A stretch of DNA of 30,415 bases from positions 1 to 30,415 of the IMG/VR virus record IMGVR_UViG_3300021961_000411; one strand, 5' to 3'. Shown in pieces: positions 1-7,521 of this stretch. A program made the translations under genes and the position numbers. Every line of letters begins with the position of its first letter. The stretch's first letter is position 1. Origin of the DNA: a virus. The notes beneath the pieces were generated by a model. The model did not search any database. It was not told where the DNA came from and was given only the letters and a program-made list of their open reading frames with translations.

Positions 1-386
1 GAAGATGTATATGCACTATAGGTTACCGGTGTTCCTGTTGAACCCGTAAAGAAACCTCTTGGCGCTGCAGAGTTATATACACTATCAATATACGATGCAT
101 CGAATGGAATACCAAACGTACTACCTGATGTTGAATCCAAATAGATTGGGTATTTAATTTCCATTCTATTTTTTTGTGGTACGGGTGCCAAATTTTGAGT
201 ATTAAATTGTGGCATCAATACATTCAAATTTACAGGGTCCAAGTTATTAACACAGTTATAACAAACCTCACTATCTCCAACTTGGAAATAGGAAATATCA
301 AATTTACCTTGTGATATTTTTTTTCTTCCCGCATCAGTTACTAACGTGTTAATTAATGCTGCCGTATTTTTAATTATGTAAGACAT
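1..386 (-). CDS. Tail-fibre-like structural protein, 5' portion only (cut by window edge)
   Basis: An open frame starts at an ATG at 386-384 and runs off the left edge without a stop, giving the first 128 residues. It begins MSYIIKNTAALINTL and continues TDAGRKKISQGKFDISYFQVGD. That opening resembles the N-termini of phage tail-collar/tail-fibre proteins, which often carry a 'T.AG...' helix followed by a '...VGD' strand and attach the fibre to the baseplate. The similarity is short and judged by eye, so the fibre call is inference from the motif and from its place as the last gene of the adhesin module. The start follows an A/T-only leader with a TATTTAT motif and no Shine-Dalgarno sequence. 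It lies 27 bases downstream, in transcription, of the 532-residue SprB-like protein. C-terminal domains cannot be seen. Confidence 0.75.
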   Translation of the reverse strand, partial: MSYIIKNTAALINTLVTDAGRKKISQGKFDISYFQVGDSEVCYNCVNNLDPVNLNVLMPQFNTQNLAPVPQKNRMEIKYPIYLDSTSGSTFGIPFDASYIDSVYNSAAPRGFFTGSTGTPVTYSAYTS

Positions 387-390
387 ATTT

Positions 391-398
391 TATAAATA
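391..398 (-). promoter_or_regulatory. TATTTATA element in leader of the partial fibre gene
   Basis: On the coding strand this reads TATTTATA, ending 5 bases before the ATG. The same core recurs before several other genes in the window. It could be part of a late promoter or an A/T-rich translation-initiation leader; the sequence does not decide. Confidence 0.3.
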
Positions 399-413
399 TC
401 TTTTTTTCTTTTT

Positions 414-2012
414 TTATTGTGTTTCACAAATAATACCTGTCTTTGTTAGTGTCGTTGTTTGTGGTGCAACGTTACTACTAATACTTCTACATTGGTTTGG
501 TGAAATCGTTATGTTCTGTAATGATAATGTATCTTTTAAAACTCCACTGTTTGGACATCCATTAATTTCACCACATGGTGTGTTTATATATTGTACAACA
601 GTACCTGACGCTAAACCGTTGGTTGATAATTGTACTGAGTATGTAGTTGTTCTTGCACTTGTATTAATAAATGCTCCTTCACAACCAGGTCTTAAAATTG
701 TTGTTCCTGTGGTATTACCACTTGAAACCAAAGTCACAGTAGTATTTGGATTGTTATTTGTTGTTATAGAATTAGTTATTGTTGGTCCGATTGTAGGTGT
801 TGCTGTGTACCCAGTCCAACCAACGTTAAATAATAAATTCATATTTACAGTAACACCTGCAGGAAGTGGGTTTGGAGAAACACTTATCGACCAAGTTGAT
901 GTTTTAGTAAATGAATTACCAACAGAAAGGGTGTTACCTTGCGTTAAAACTAAATTTACGTTATAGTTTTGGAAATTTTGTTGTGATGTTAATGTAAACG
1001 ACTGAGTGGTAATTGTACCTAAACTATCTTTAATATATGCCGTGTAGTTCCCCGAATTAAGGTTAAGGAATGTACTTGAATTTTGATATGTTACTCCGTT
1101 TAATGAATATGTATATGAAGGCACACCTCCGTTACCCACTATAGTTACAGAACCATTTGCCTGTGTTGAACATAAAGGATTATTAGCATTTACCGTAAGG
1201 GTTAATGGTGGATTACCACAAGCTCCCGTTACAACATTAATTGAGGTACTTGAGGCGTTAGGTCCTGTTATGACCCAACTACCAGTTGGTGGTGTTGTTG
1301 GTGAAATTCTATAAACAGTACCGTTAGTATATCCACTTATTTCCCATCTTGTATTACCTGTATTATAATACATTAAATAAGATGGTGTTGCGCTAGTCCA
1401 AGAAGGGTAATTATTAATTGTTGACCCCGATGAGAAATCAACTTGTGTTATTGTTGTATTTTGTGTTTGTTGTAAACAAAGTTGTGATGGATAGGTCGGC
1501 GTTGGTGGTGTTGGTGGCAAACATTCTGTACAACCTGTGTATGGTCCTGATAAAATGTTAGCAAAACTATTAATATAAGTTTGTCCTGTATATAGAGTAG
1601 TACCACTATTAGTCCAACAACCAACTTGTGTTGTTAATTCGTAAATTGAGCTAGCACTAAATTCAGGGTCAACTAAATTAGCCAAATAATAAACATATGT
1701 ACCACTATTAGAACAATCCTCAAATTGCTCTAAATAGAAACTATCATAATCTACAGTACAAGTTGTAGTACCTGTAAAATCACCGTAATAATCAACAACC
1801 GTTGCTGTGTATTCACCTGGAGATAAACTAGTTAATAACGTTCCCTGAGCACCTGTATTCCACGTAACATTATAAGGTGGTGTTCCGCCTGTTATATATA
1901 ATGTAACAACACCATTACTTGACTGAGGAGTTGATGCATTAATTGAGTTACACTCCAATCCTAAAGGAAACAATGTTATTATATTACAACTATTACCACT
2001 TAAAAGTCCCAT
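414..2012 (-). CDS. SprB-repeat virion adhesin with cysteine module (532 aa)
   Basis: Probable surface-exposed tail appendage or adhesin. Modules in order: a SprB-like repeat at about 22-86 (GGTPPYNVTWNTG, then SPGEYTATVVDYYG); a cysteine module at about 92-165 ending GPYTGCTECL; a short Pro-Thr linker (PPTPPTPTYP); a domain at about 178-250 with NYPSW, YYN and a following Trp; a second SprB-like repeat at about 270-343 (GGVPSYTYSLNG, then SGNYTAYIKDSLG); and an unrecognised Ser/Thr/Asn-rich C-terminal region of about 190 residues. The cysteine and YP..W modules are also in the protein at 3844-5442. It starts 6 bases after the stop of the upstream YadA-type fibre, so the two are probably cotranscribed. 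No signal peptide or membrane segment is seen, as expected for a virion protein. SprB-type repeats are known from Bacteroidota gliding adhesins; a phage adhesin role here is inference. Confidence 0.85.
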   Translation of the reverse strand: MGLLSGNSCNIITLFPLGLECNSINASTPQSSNGVVTLYITGGTPPYNVTWNTGAQGTLLTSLSPGEYTATVVDYYGDFTGTTTCTVDYDSFYLEQFEDCSNSGTYVYYLANLVDPEFSASSIYELTTQVGCWTNSGTTLYTGQTYINSFANILSGPYTGCTECLPPTPPTPTYPSQLCLQQTQNTTITQVDFSSGSTINNYPSWTSATPSYLMYYNTGNTRWEISGYTNGTVYRISPTTPPTGSWVITGPNASSTSINVVTGACGNPPLTLTVNANNPLCSTQANGSVTIVGNGGVPSYTYSLNGVTYQNSSTFLNLNSGNYTAYIKDSLGTITTQSFTLTSQQNFQNYNVNLVLTQGNTLSVGNSFTKTSTWSISVSPNPLPAGVTVNMNLLFNVGWTGYTATPTIGPTITNSITTNNNPNTTVTLVSSGNTTGTTILRPGCEGAFINTSARTTTYSVQLSTNGLASGTVVQYINTPCGEINGCPNSGVLKDTLSLQNITISPNQCRSISSNVAPQTTTLTKTGIICETQ

Positions 2013-2018
2013 ATTCTA

Positions 2019-3530
2019 TTACCAAGTAGCCCCACTTAATCTTTTCCAACCTATGTTATCCCTATAATAAAGGTAATTATCATCCCAAGTCACAGAACCA
2101 ATTTCACCGACAGTGGTGTCGGTTGTACCAGTTGGGGTAAAATTGTATGTTTTATATAAAACTAATTTGGGTACATATACTGTTTCGCTGGAAGTTCCCG
2201 TAATTGAGTACCCACCCAAGATAATGGAATGGTCAGCACTGAGTATTGATTGTTCACTCGCAACTATCGCCGAATTCTGTATACTTACTAAATTATCGTT
2301 ACCCCCTAAAATAATTGAGTCAAATAATGGGTCGGATGGGGTACCTCCGTTCATAACATTATTTCTACCGCCGATAATAGAACTACTATCCGTATCACCA
2401 GTTAAAATTAAATTTTGTTCCCCACCAAAAACAGTGGTTCTATTTCCTTGTGTAAAGTTAAACTCACCGACAACAAATGATGTTTGTCCTGAAGCAGTAC
2501 TACCAGAACCAAACGCCACGGAATAAGCACCTGCTGCTAAATTCCCGTCACCATGTGTGAATGACAGACCTCCTCTAGATTCAGAATTACCACCTGCATG
2601 TGAATTATTACCTGATGCAATTGAACCTTTATTTTCAGCATGTGAGTATTGACCTGAAGCCAATGACCCATCACCTTCTGCGTGGGAGAATTGCCCACTA
2701 GCAGTACTTGAACCTTCAGCATGTGAATAATCTCCGGTTGCCATAGAACCAGTTCCTTCAGCATGTGATGCATTTCCACCGGCAAACGTATTTAAACCTT
2801 CAGCATGTGAAGTAGAACCAGAAGCAATACTATTGGCTCCTTGAGCGTGTGAATATAAACCAATCGCAAATGTGCCGTCTCCGAAAGCAGAGGAATAGTT
2901 AGCAGTCGCCGATGCATTATTTCCAAACGCAAAAGATAAAGTTCCTTGCGCATCTGAACCTATTGATTGGACTCTATGGTAAAGAGTAATTTCATCATTA
3001 CATGCATGTATATTGTCAGTATATAAATCATTTATACAGTTACCTGAACCACCACTAAATGGTGTTGTCATACCCGTAATAGTAAATGTACCACCTGTAG
3101 TGTTAGTAAATGTAGCAGTTCCTCCCGTAGAGTTAACCGTACCTCCAGTGACAAATACTTCAGTACTACCTGTTGTAAATCCTGTTACACTAAACGTACC
3201 TCCTGTTGAATTTGTAAAGGTAGCATCTCCTGTACTATTATCGTAGGTACCACCCGTAACAAATACTTCAGTACTACCTGTTGTAAATCCTGTGACATCA
3301 AACGTACCTCCAATATTATTAGTGAAGGTCGCTGTTCCAATAGAATTATCGTAAGTTCCACCGGTAACAACCGTATTAGTTGAACCACTAAATAAAGGTA
3401 CCAATTGACTTAAAGTCGCTTTATAGGATGACCCATTCGCACTCTGTGAGGTGTCACCAGTTATTACAATGTGTATAAGGTCATTTAAACTCGCCCCACT
3501 TGCTAATGTCCTTGATGTTAAAGTTGCCAT
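2019..3530 (-). CDS. Tail fibre with YadA-head-like repeats (503 aa)
   Basis: Probable trimeric tail fibre. Residues 1-48 form a module (RTLASGASLNDL, then VITGDTSQ and GSSYKA) shared with the fibre at 7522-8904, probably the part that docks to the tail. Residues 51-158 are three tandem 36-residue repeats with the pattern VTGGTYDNS..ATFTN..GGTF.VTGFTTG. Residues from about 196 to 370 carry roughly 14-residue repeats of the kind ASG..SHAEG, the signature of the YadA head left-handed beta-roll, which trimerises. A C-terminal domain ends with GEIGSVTWDDNYLYYRD, a layout common at fibre tips. The gene follows a 95-residue SprB-like mini-protein and precedes another SprB-like adhesin. The start at 3530 follows an A/T-only leader. 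The receptor is unknown. The fibre call is strong from the repeats and context. Confidence 0.88.
   Translation of the reverse strand: MATLTSRTLASGASLNDLIHIVITGDTSQSANGSSYKATLSQLVPLFSGSTNTVVTGGTYDNSIGTATFTNNIGGTFDVTGFTTGSTEVFVTGGTYDNSTGDATFTNSTGGTFSVTGFTTGSTEVFVTGGTVNSTGGTATFTNTTGGTFTITGMTTPFSGGSGNCINDLYTDNIHACNDEITLYHRVQSIGSDAQGTLSFAFGNNASATANYSSAFGDGTFAIGLYSHAQGANSIASGSTSHAEGLNTFAGGNASHAEGTGSMATGDYSHAEGSSTASGQFSHAEGDGSLASGQYSHAENKGSIASGNNSHAGGNSESRGGLSFTHGDGNLAAGAYSVAFGSGSTASGQTSFVVGEFNFTQGNRTTVFGGEQNLILTGDTDSSSIIGGRNNVMNGGTPSDPLFDSIILGGNDNLVSIQNSAIVASEQSILSADHSIILGGYSITGTSSETVYVPKLVLYKTYNFTPTGTTDTTVGEIGSVTWDDNYLYYRDNIGWKRLSGATW
3057..3380 (-). repeat. Three tandem 108-bp (36-residue) repeats within fibre gene
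   Basis: Three copies with a period of 108 bases encode 36-residue units. A 35-base stretch is identical between copies at 3151-3185 and 3259-3293, so at least two copies duplicated recently or are being homogenised. Copy number could change by recombination. Confidence 0.85.
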
Positions 3531-3554
3531 ATTTTATTTTATATATATCAATGT

Positions 3555-3842
3555 TTATTCAAATTCGTATGGTATGTTGTCCATAAATTCAAAACAATCT
3601 CCGTCTTCAAACTGTTTATAGTAGCATTGTTCGTTACAATAGACACACCCGTTATCATCAATTATTTTAATAACATATGATGGATAAGTTTCAAATACCG
3701 CAGGTAATGTAAAACTATATGGTACTGTTGTTATCGTATCGATGTATTGACAAATAGCTCCTGTCGAACAATCATCACAAACCCATATATCATATGGTGA
3801 TGTTCCTGAGGTAATTGAATTTATGGTTACAAGTACTGACAT
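3555..3842 (-). CDS. Single-domain SprB-like mini-protein C (95 aa)
   Basis: A small protein that is essentially one SprB/Ig-like domain. It shows SGTSPYDIWVCDD near residue 13, a hydrophobic SFTLP strand in the middle and YVIKIIDDNGC near residue 60, matching the 'GGTPPY ... Y.V.V.D..GC' framework of SprB repeats. The last 25 residues are acidic and include paired cysteines. It is paralogous to the proteins at 8932-9216 and 9217-9504. It starts one base after the stop of the cysteine-rich Pro-Thr protein and is followed by a tail fibre, so it is probably translated together with them. It could be a small fibre adaptor, tip protein or decoration protein; which of these cannot be told from sequence. 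Confidence 0.85.
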   Translation of the reverse strand: MSVLVTINSITSGTSPYDIWVCDDCSTGAICQYIDTITTVPYSFTLPAVFETYPSYVIKIIDDNGCVYCNEQCYYKQFEDGDCFEFMDNIPYEFE

Positions 3843-3843
3843 A

Positions 3844-5442
3844 TTACTTACAATTTCTATTTACTGTACAATATTCTGTTATCATACCATCTTTAGCAAC
3901 ACTATAAATAAAGTTTCCGTATTGGATGTAATCTTCAACGATAGGTCTTGTTAATCCGCTATCAGAGAACACATACACACCAGTTGTTAATGTTGTTATT
4001 AGATTTGAGGTATAGAATGTTAGACCTTTTCCAAAGTCCGTTATTTGACAAATAGGACAATTCAAGGAGAACCCTCCTTTACCGTCCCAAGTTTTAAATG
4101 ATGAAGCTGGTGTACTCACAGTTAAACAATCAACACAATCAGTGTAAGTCGTAGCAGTAGTTGCCGTAAACTCGTTTATGTTAGCAACCACAAATCCTGA
4201 TGGTGCTACGTAATTTATATAATTTCCAACATACGTGTAACAATCACCACTTGTTGTTTTTAATAATTGACCTACAGACAAGTTGTTTGGTGGGTAAGCT
4301 GTTTGTGTAATCATACTATTAGAAGTACACGAAGTGAAGACAAACAAAGTACCAAACGCATATGTTGGTGTTGGAGTTGGTGTAGGGGTAGGTGTCGGAG
4401 TCGGTGTTGGAGTTGCTGTAGGTGTTGGTGTTGGTGTAACACAAAGTACCGAACAACTTCCTGTATATGCCGTTATAATGTATTGTACATAAGCATTTGC
4501 ACTACCGTTACTATTTTGTATATATGTTGCACATACAGTATTTCCATTTATAATACCATAAATCGTTGTACCTGTTGTTGTTACTGTAGTGGCACTTGTT
4601 CCTGAAATATATAATGGACCACTAATGTAGTACATTTCACCTGTGTTACAATCCCTTAATTCTTTAATATTACCACACTCAAAGAAGCCATTATCAACAA
4701 CAAATGTCACCGTATCCGCCGATGTAGTAATTGATGGTGTAGGTGTCGGAGTTGGGGTCGGTGTAGGTGTTGGAGTAGGCGTTACAGTATCTATTGTAAT
4801 ATTAGCGGTAAACCCACTACAAATGTTTGCCGTTGGTGTTGGTGTAGGGGTTGGGGTAGGTGTTGGAGTAGGGGTTGGTGTTGGAGTAGGTGTTGTTATA
4901 TCACATTCCAATAAAACATCAAAATCTAAAGATGAACATGGGTCTAAAGGTGGTGTTGGTGTTGAACAACTACCCGTGTACATTATTGTTTCATCTAAAT
5001 CAGGACATAATGATGATGTTGGATTTGAACCAAAGAATAGACAACTACCACCTAAAGTTGCAGATAAACACCAAAATGTTCCATTATAATAAATAAATCC
5101 CGCGTTACCCGTACCTCCTGACCAATAAGGATAACTATTATAACCACCTATTATTTGGTAATTTCCACTATATCCGCTATAGGTCGAATTATTGATGTCA
5201 ATACATAATGTACTTGAGCAACAGTCTAAACAGGATGGGTCGGTACATCCTGTTACCCCTTGTGCATTACCATCAAAACTAATGGTAGATGCGGTAACAC
5301 CTGTTATTATTGTATAACAACCATCAGGTAAATTAGAATCACCACTAACTGAGAATACTCCGCCAGGTGTTGAACTAAATCCCCAACTTGTTGCACTATA
5401 TACAATATTGTAACAACAACTACTTAAAATTACATCTGCCAT
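3844..5442 (-). CDS. Cysteine-rich virion protein with three Pro-Thr tracts (532 aa)
   Basis: A mosaic, probably surface-exposed protein. Domains in order: cysteine module A at 1-75 (DGCYTIITG, then [13 protein letters not shown]); a YP..W domain at about 80-160; a Pro-Thr tract at 184-204; a short spacer; a second tract at 221-237; cysteine module B at about 240-335 ending [10 protein letters not shown]; a third tract at 336-360; cysteine module C at about 366-440 (GDCYTYVG, then TYTDCVDCL); and a C-terminal domain with CPIC and YCTVNRNC. I count 28 cysteines in 532 residues, unusual for a cytoplasmically assembled protein and suggestive of disulfides or bound metal after release. It shares modules with the protein at 414-2012. 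It lies directly downstream of the two glycosyltransferases. No known catalytic motif was seen. The role as appendage or adhesin is inference from context and repeats. Confidence 0.85.
   Translation of the reverse strand: MADVILSSCCYNIVYSATSWGFSSTPGGVFSVSGDSNLPDGCYTIITGVTASTISFDGNAQGVTGCTDPSCLDCCSSTLCIDINNSTYSGYSGNYQIIGGYNSYPYWSGGTGNAGFIYYNGTFWCLSATLGGSCLFFGSNPTSSLCPDLDETIMYTGSCSTPTPPLDPCSSLDFDVLLECDITTPTPTPTPTPTPTPTPTPTPTANICSGFTANITIDTVTPTPTPTPTPTPTPTPSITTSADTVTFVVDNGFFECGNIKELRDCNTGEMYYISGPLYISGTSATTVTTTGTTIYGIINGNTVCATYIQNSNGSANAYVQYIITAYTGSCSVLCVTPTPTPTATPTPTPTPTPTPTPTPTYAFGTLFVFTSCTSNSMITQTAYPPNNLSVGQLLKTTSGDCYTYVGNYINYVAPSGFVVANINEFTATTATTYTDCVDCLTVSTPASSFKTWDGKGGFSLNCPICQITDFGKGLTFYTSNLITTLTTGVYVFSDSGLTRPIVEDYIQYGNFIYSVAKDGMITEYCTVNRNCK
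4364..4437 (-). repeat. Pro-Thr tract DNA repeat 1
   Basis: A degenerate hexamer repeat (GGNGTN on the plus strand, CCNACN on the coding strand) encodes about 24 residues of alternating Pro and Thr, with one Ala in place of Thr. Third positions are mixed throughout, so it is not a simple perfect microsatellite. Confidence 0.9.
4734..4783 (-). repeat. Pro-Thr tract DNA repeat 2
   Basis: The same degenerate CCNACN hexamer repeat encodes about 16 residues of alternating Pro-Thr. Only a 16-residue spacer separates it from the next tract. Confidence 0.9.
4832..4896 (-). repeat. Pro-Thr tract DNA repeat 3
   Basis: A degenerate CCNACN hexamer repeat encodes about 21 residues of alternating Pro-Thr directly after the LLECD segment of the cysteine-rich protein. 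Confidence 0.9.
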
Positions 5443-5460
5443 TCAGGATTAAACTTTATA

Positions 5461-5468
5461 TATAAATA
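5461..5468 (-). promoter_or_regulatory. TATTTATA element before the cysteine-rich protein gene
   Basis: On the coding strand this reads TATTTATA, 18 bases before the ATG at 5442, in the 40-base gap after the second glycosyltransferase. It matches the core found before other genes. A promoter here would let the downstream fibre genes be expressed independently of the glycosyltransferases. Function unproven. Confidence 0.28.
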
Positions 5469-5482
5469 ATCAAAAGTTTATT

Positions 5483-6307
5483 TTATAAATCTAAATCTAT
5501 GTCTCCAGGTTCATAATTGTAAAAATGTTTGTATAAATGTATAAAAGCTACATCAGGTTGCTCTTCCATTGGTACACTCCAACCTGTTTTATCGAACCAA
5601 TTTCCTTGATTTTTACTATCGTATTGTGCCCAATCATTCCAAATACTGCTGGTATACCCCGCATGTTGCATTATAAATGATAAACTAGCATCAGACCATT
5701 CAATAGGTCTTGTATCTAATTGTTGTATTTTTTCCCAATCAATTTCATCTAATCGGTTGTAAGCATCAATAAATGCCTCTCTTCTAAAAATTGTTCCCCC
5801 ACAACCTCCATAACTTTGGAGTGAGCCAAGGTGAGACCAATGGTTTCTTGATTCGTCCGTTACGTTAAATCTATCTTTTAAGTATTGATAAAGTCCGTTC
5901 GTATAAGCAGGTCCATTAGCCCCTGCTATGTCATGTTTTGGTGGTTTTGTTATTTCCATTTTACACCATACATCGTCTTCATAGTGAATAACCCAATCAA
6001 CATCTTTTAATGTTGTGGTACAAGCATCATAAATTCTTTTTAACCAAGCCAAATTACTTTCAAGACCTACGACAGGTCTACCAGAGTGTCTTAAATTTTG
6101 ACCTAATACATCTGTTCTTTTATAAACACAGTTAAATTTTTCCGCAACCGGTTTTAAAATATCTGAACCATCTTCATATAACGCAACAGGTATACTAGGA
6201 TAAATTTTTCTTAATTGTTCTAAAGCTTTATAACAGGCAACTAGTTTATATCCTGATTGATAAAATGCACCTATATTCATAATAAATAATCGTTTCTTTG
6301 CGTCCAT
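5483..6307 (-). CDS. GT-A-fold glycosyltransferase (274 aa)
   Basis: Probable nucleotide-sugar-dependent glycosyltransferase. The N-terminus (KRLFIMNIGAFYQSG) and the following PVALYEDGSD look like the first strands of a GT-A Rossmann-like core. WVIHYEDDVW places an acidic E-D-D at 110-112, where the metal- and sugar-nucleotide-binding DxD motif of GT-A enzymes sits. GGCGGTIFRREAF (about 167-179) resembles an acceptor-side loop, and a His near 257 (FIHLYKH) could be the C-terminal metal ligand. I cannot assign a CAZy family. The ATG at 6307 overlaps the preceding glycosyltransferase by 31 bases. An in-frame ATG at 6280 overlaps its stop as ATGA and would remove nine residues; I kept the longer form because KRLFIM looks like part of strand 1. 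Lying among adhesin genes, it may decorate virion proteins; substrate unknown. Confidence 0.82.
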   Translation of the reverse strand: MDAKKRLFIMNIGAFYQSGYKLVACYKALEQLRKIYPSIPVALYEDGSDILKPVAEKFNCVYKRTDVLGQNLRHSGRPVVGLESNLAWLKRIYDACTTTLKDVDWVIHYEDDVWCKMEITKPPKHDIAGANGPAYTNGLYQYLKDRFNVTDESRNHWSHLGSLQSYGGCGGTIFRREAFIDAYNRLDEIDWEKIQQLDTRPIEWSDASLSFIMQHAGYTSSIWNDWAQYDSKNQGNWFDKTGWSVPMEEQPDVAFIHLYKHFYNYEPGDIDLDL

Positions 6308-7473
6308 TCGCCATTTATGTCGTTAACCCAATAAACCCATTTACGTGGTTTTTCGTAAGCCTCAATTCTTATATTTAATTTTTCTTGGTACGTTGTTAAA
6401 TCTTGTCTGTAAATAACTTCACCACTTTTATCTTCAACACCTATATAAATAAACTTGAAATTTTCAGTATATGGTATTTCTAATTCTAAATCATATACTT
6501 CTTTTTGTCTTAAATACCATTCTGTTTCATCGTTTATTGGTGGATTAACTCCTTTAATTGTATTCGGGTGTAACATTCTTTCTTTAAAACTGATACCAGC
6601 ATATAATTCATAATCGTGGTGGGTTCTTACATTACCAAGACCGTAGATACCTAAATCAATATTGTTATCTTCTTCTTGTAACATATGTCTCAATCTTCTT
6701 TTTGAGTCATTGTCCATTTCCCACCAAGGTTTTTCAACAACACCTGTACTTAAATTGTCCGTATTAAAGTCGGTCCAATGTTTTGTTCTACCTTCTCTTG
6801 TATATTCATGCCATACAACAGTTTTATGTGGGTGAAATAAATCATAACCTAATGTAAATGAACGAATTGACAAACTAATTTCATCTCCAGCAAAATAGAT
6901 GTTAGGGTCATACTTATACTCTTCACAATGTTTACCAATCGTAAAAAAGAAATGTCCACTAACAAATCTTGCGGGAATTGGTTTATCTAATGTTTGCCAA
7001 TTTTCAATTGTGTGTGGTCTAAAAAGAATTGTTCCTCCTGGTGTGAAGTTTGATGCAACCATTTTATATGGTTCAACATTTAATAATTTATTATCACTTG
7101 GTCTATACATACCTGCATATGATGTAATGATTGGTTTTTCTGACCCTGTCATTTTCATCATTTCAATAAGTTCTTCATCCCAATTATTTAAAAACCTATG
7201 GTGTGAATCTAATTGTAAGGTGTATTCTTCCCCATCCCATAATTTTTGGATTTCTGAACGAGCCCAACATAGTCCTTTACTCTTTGACCAATGGTAATCT
7301 AATATTTTAAATCTTGGGTCATTTGCAAATTCTTCCATTGATTCATTTTCATCACGTTGCCAACAAATACCAAATGTTAAATTTTCAGGGTATTTAGCGT
7401 TTGCAATACAATCTCTTATGGTTGGTAAAAGTTCGGGGTCACGGTAAGATGCGATTTGAACAAATATTTTCAT
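6277..7473 (-). CDS. GlcNAc-transferase-like glycosyltransferase, Skp1-GnT type (398 aa)
   Basis: Probable GT-A glycosyltransferase of the family that includes the Skp1 hydroxyproline GlcNAc-transferase (Pfam Glycosyltransferase (GlcNAc), CAZy GT60). Visible hallmarks: the opening MKIFVQIASYRDPELLPTI; LQLDSHHRF with D89-S-H91 in the DxD position; a Gly-rich FTPGGTILFRP near 143-153; and FAGDEISLSIRSFTLGYDLF at about 195-213, very typical of this family, followed by H-E-Y. Residues from about 325 to 398 form an extra beta-rich segment with several Tyr/Trp, possibly an acceptor-binding domain. Characterised relatives transfer GlcNAc to hydroxyproline in eukaryotes; for this phage protein, sugar and acceptor are unknown. 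It overlaps the next glycosyltransferase and lies between two fibre cassettes rich in Pro-Thr tracts. The family call is confident, the substrate is not. Confidence 0.88.
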   Translation of the reverse strand: MKIFVQIASYRDPELLPTIRDCIANAKYPENLTFGICWQRDENESMEEFANDPRFKILDYHWSKSKGLCWARSEIQKLWDGEEYTLQLDSHHRFLNNWDEELIEMMKMTGSEKPIITSYAGMYRPSDNKLLNVEPYKMVASNFTPGGTILFRPHTIENWQTLDKPIPARFVSGHFFFTIGKHCEEYKYDPNIYFAGDEISLSIRSFTLGYDLFHPHKTVVWHEYTREGRTKHWTDFNTDNLSTGVVEKPWWEMDNDSKRRLRHMLQEEDNNIDLGIYGLGNVRTHHDYELYAGISFKERMLHPNTIKGVNPPINDETEWYLRQKEVYDLELEIPYTENFKFIYIGVEDKSGEVIYRQDLTTYQEKLNIRIEAYEKPRKWVYWVNDINGEWTQRNDYLL

Positions 7474-7521
7474 ATTCTTTTTTAATTAAAGAATATAAAA
7501 AAAATTACGATAATGAATAGA

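Noticed and set aside
511-966. Plus-strand open frame of 151 codons
   Set aside because: It lies wholly antisense to the SprB-like adhesin, has no domain signature, and all convincing genes run on the minus strand.
4734-4896. CRISPR-like or minisatellite array
   Set aside because: Repeat unit is 6 bases, in frame and coding for Pro-Thr, with no spacers.
4267-5089. Plus-strand open frames encoding Cys-Trp-rich and Val-Gly repeats
   Set aside because: They are antisense shadows of the Pro-Thr tracts on the minus strand; the strange composition follows directly from the hexamer repeat.
5450-5480. Inverted repeat TAAACTTT / AAAGTTTA between the second glycosyltransferase and the cysteine-rich gene
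   Set aside because: A/T-rich 8-bp stem with a 15-base loop and no T-run on the coding strand; likely chance in AT-rich DNA.
7473-7495. Inverted repeat TATTCTTT / AAAGAATA at the start of the GT60-like gene
   Set aside because: The stem is almost all A/T and, on the coding strand, the T-run lies before rather than after it, so it is not a terminator of this operon. A start-codon hairpin is possible but weak.
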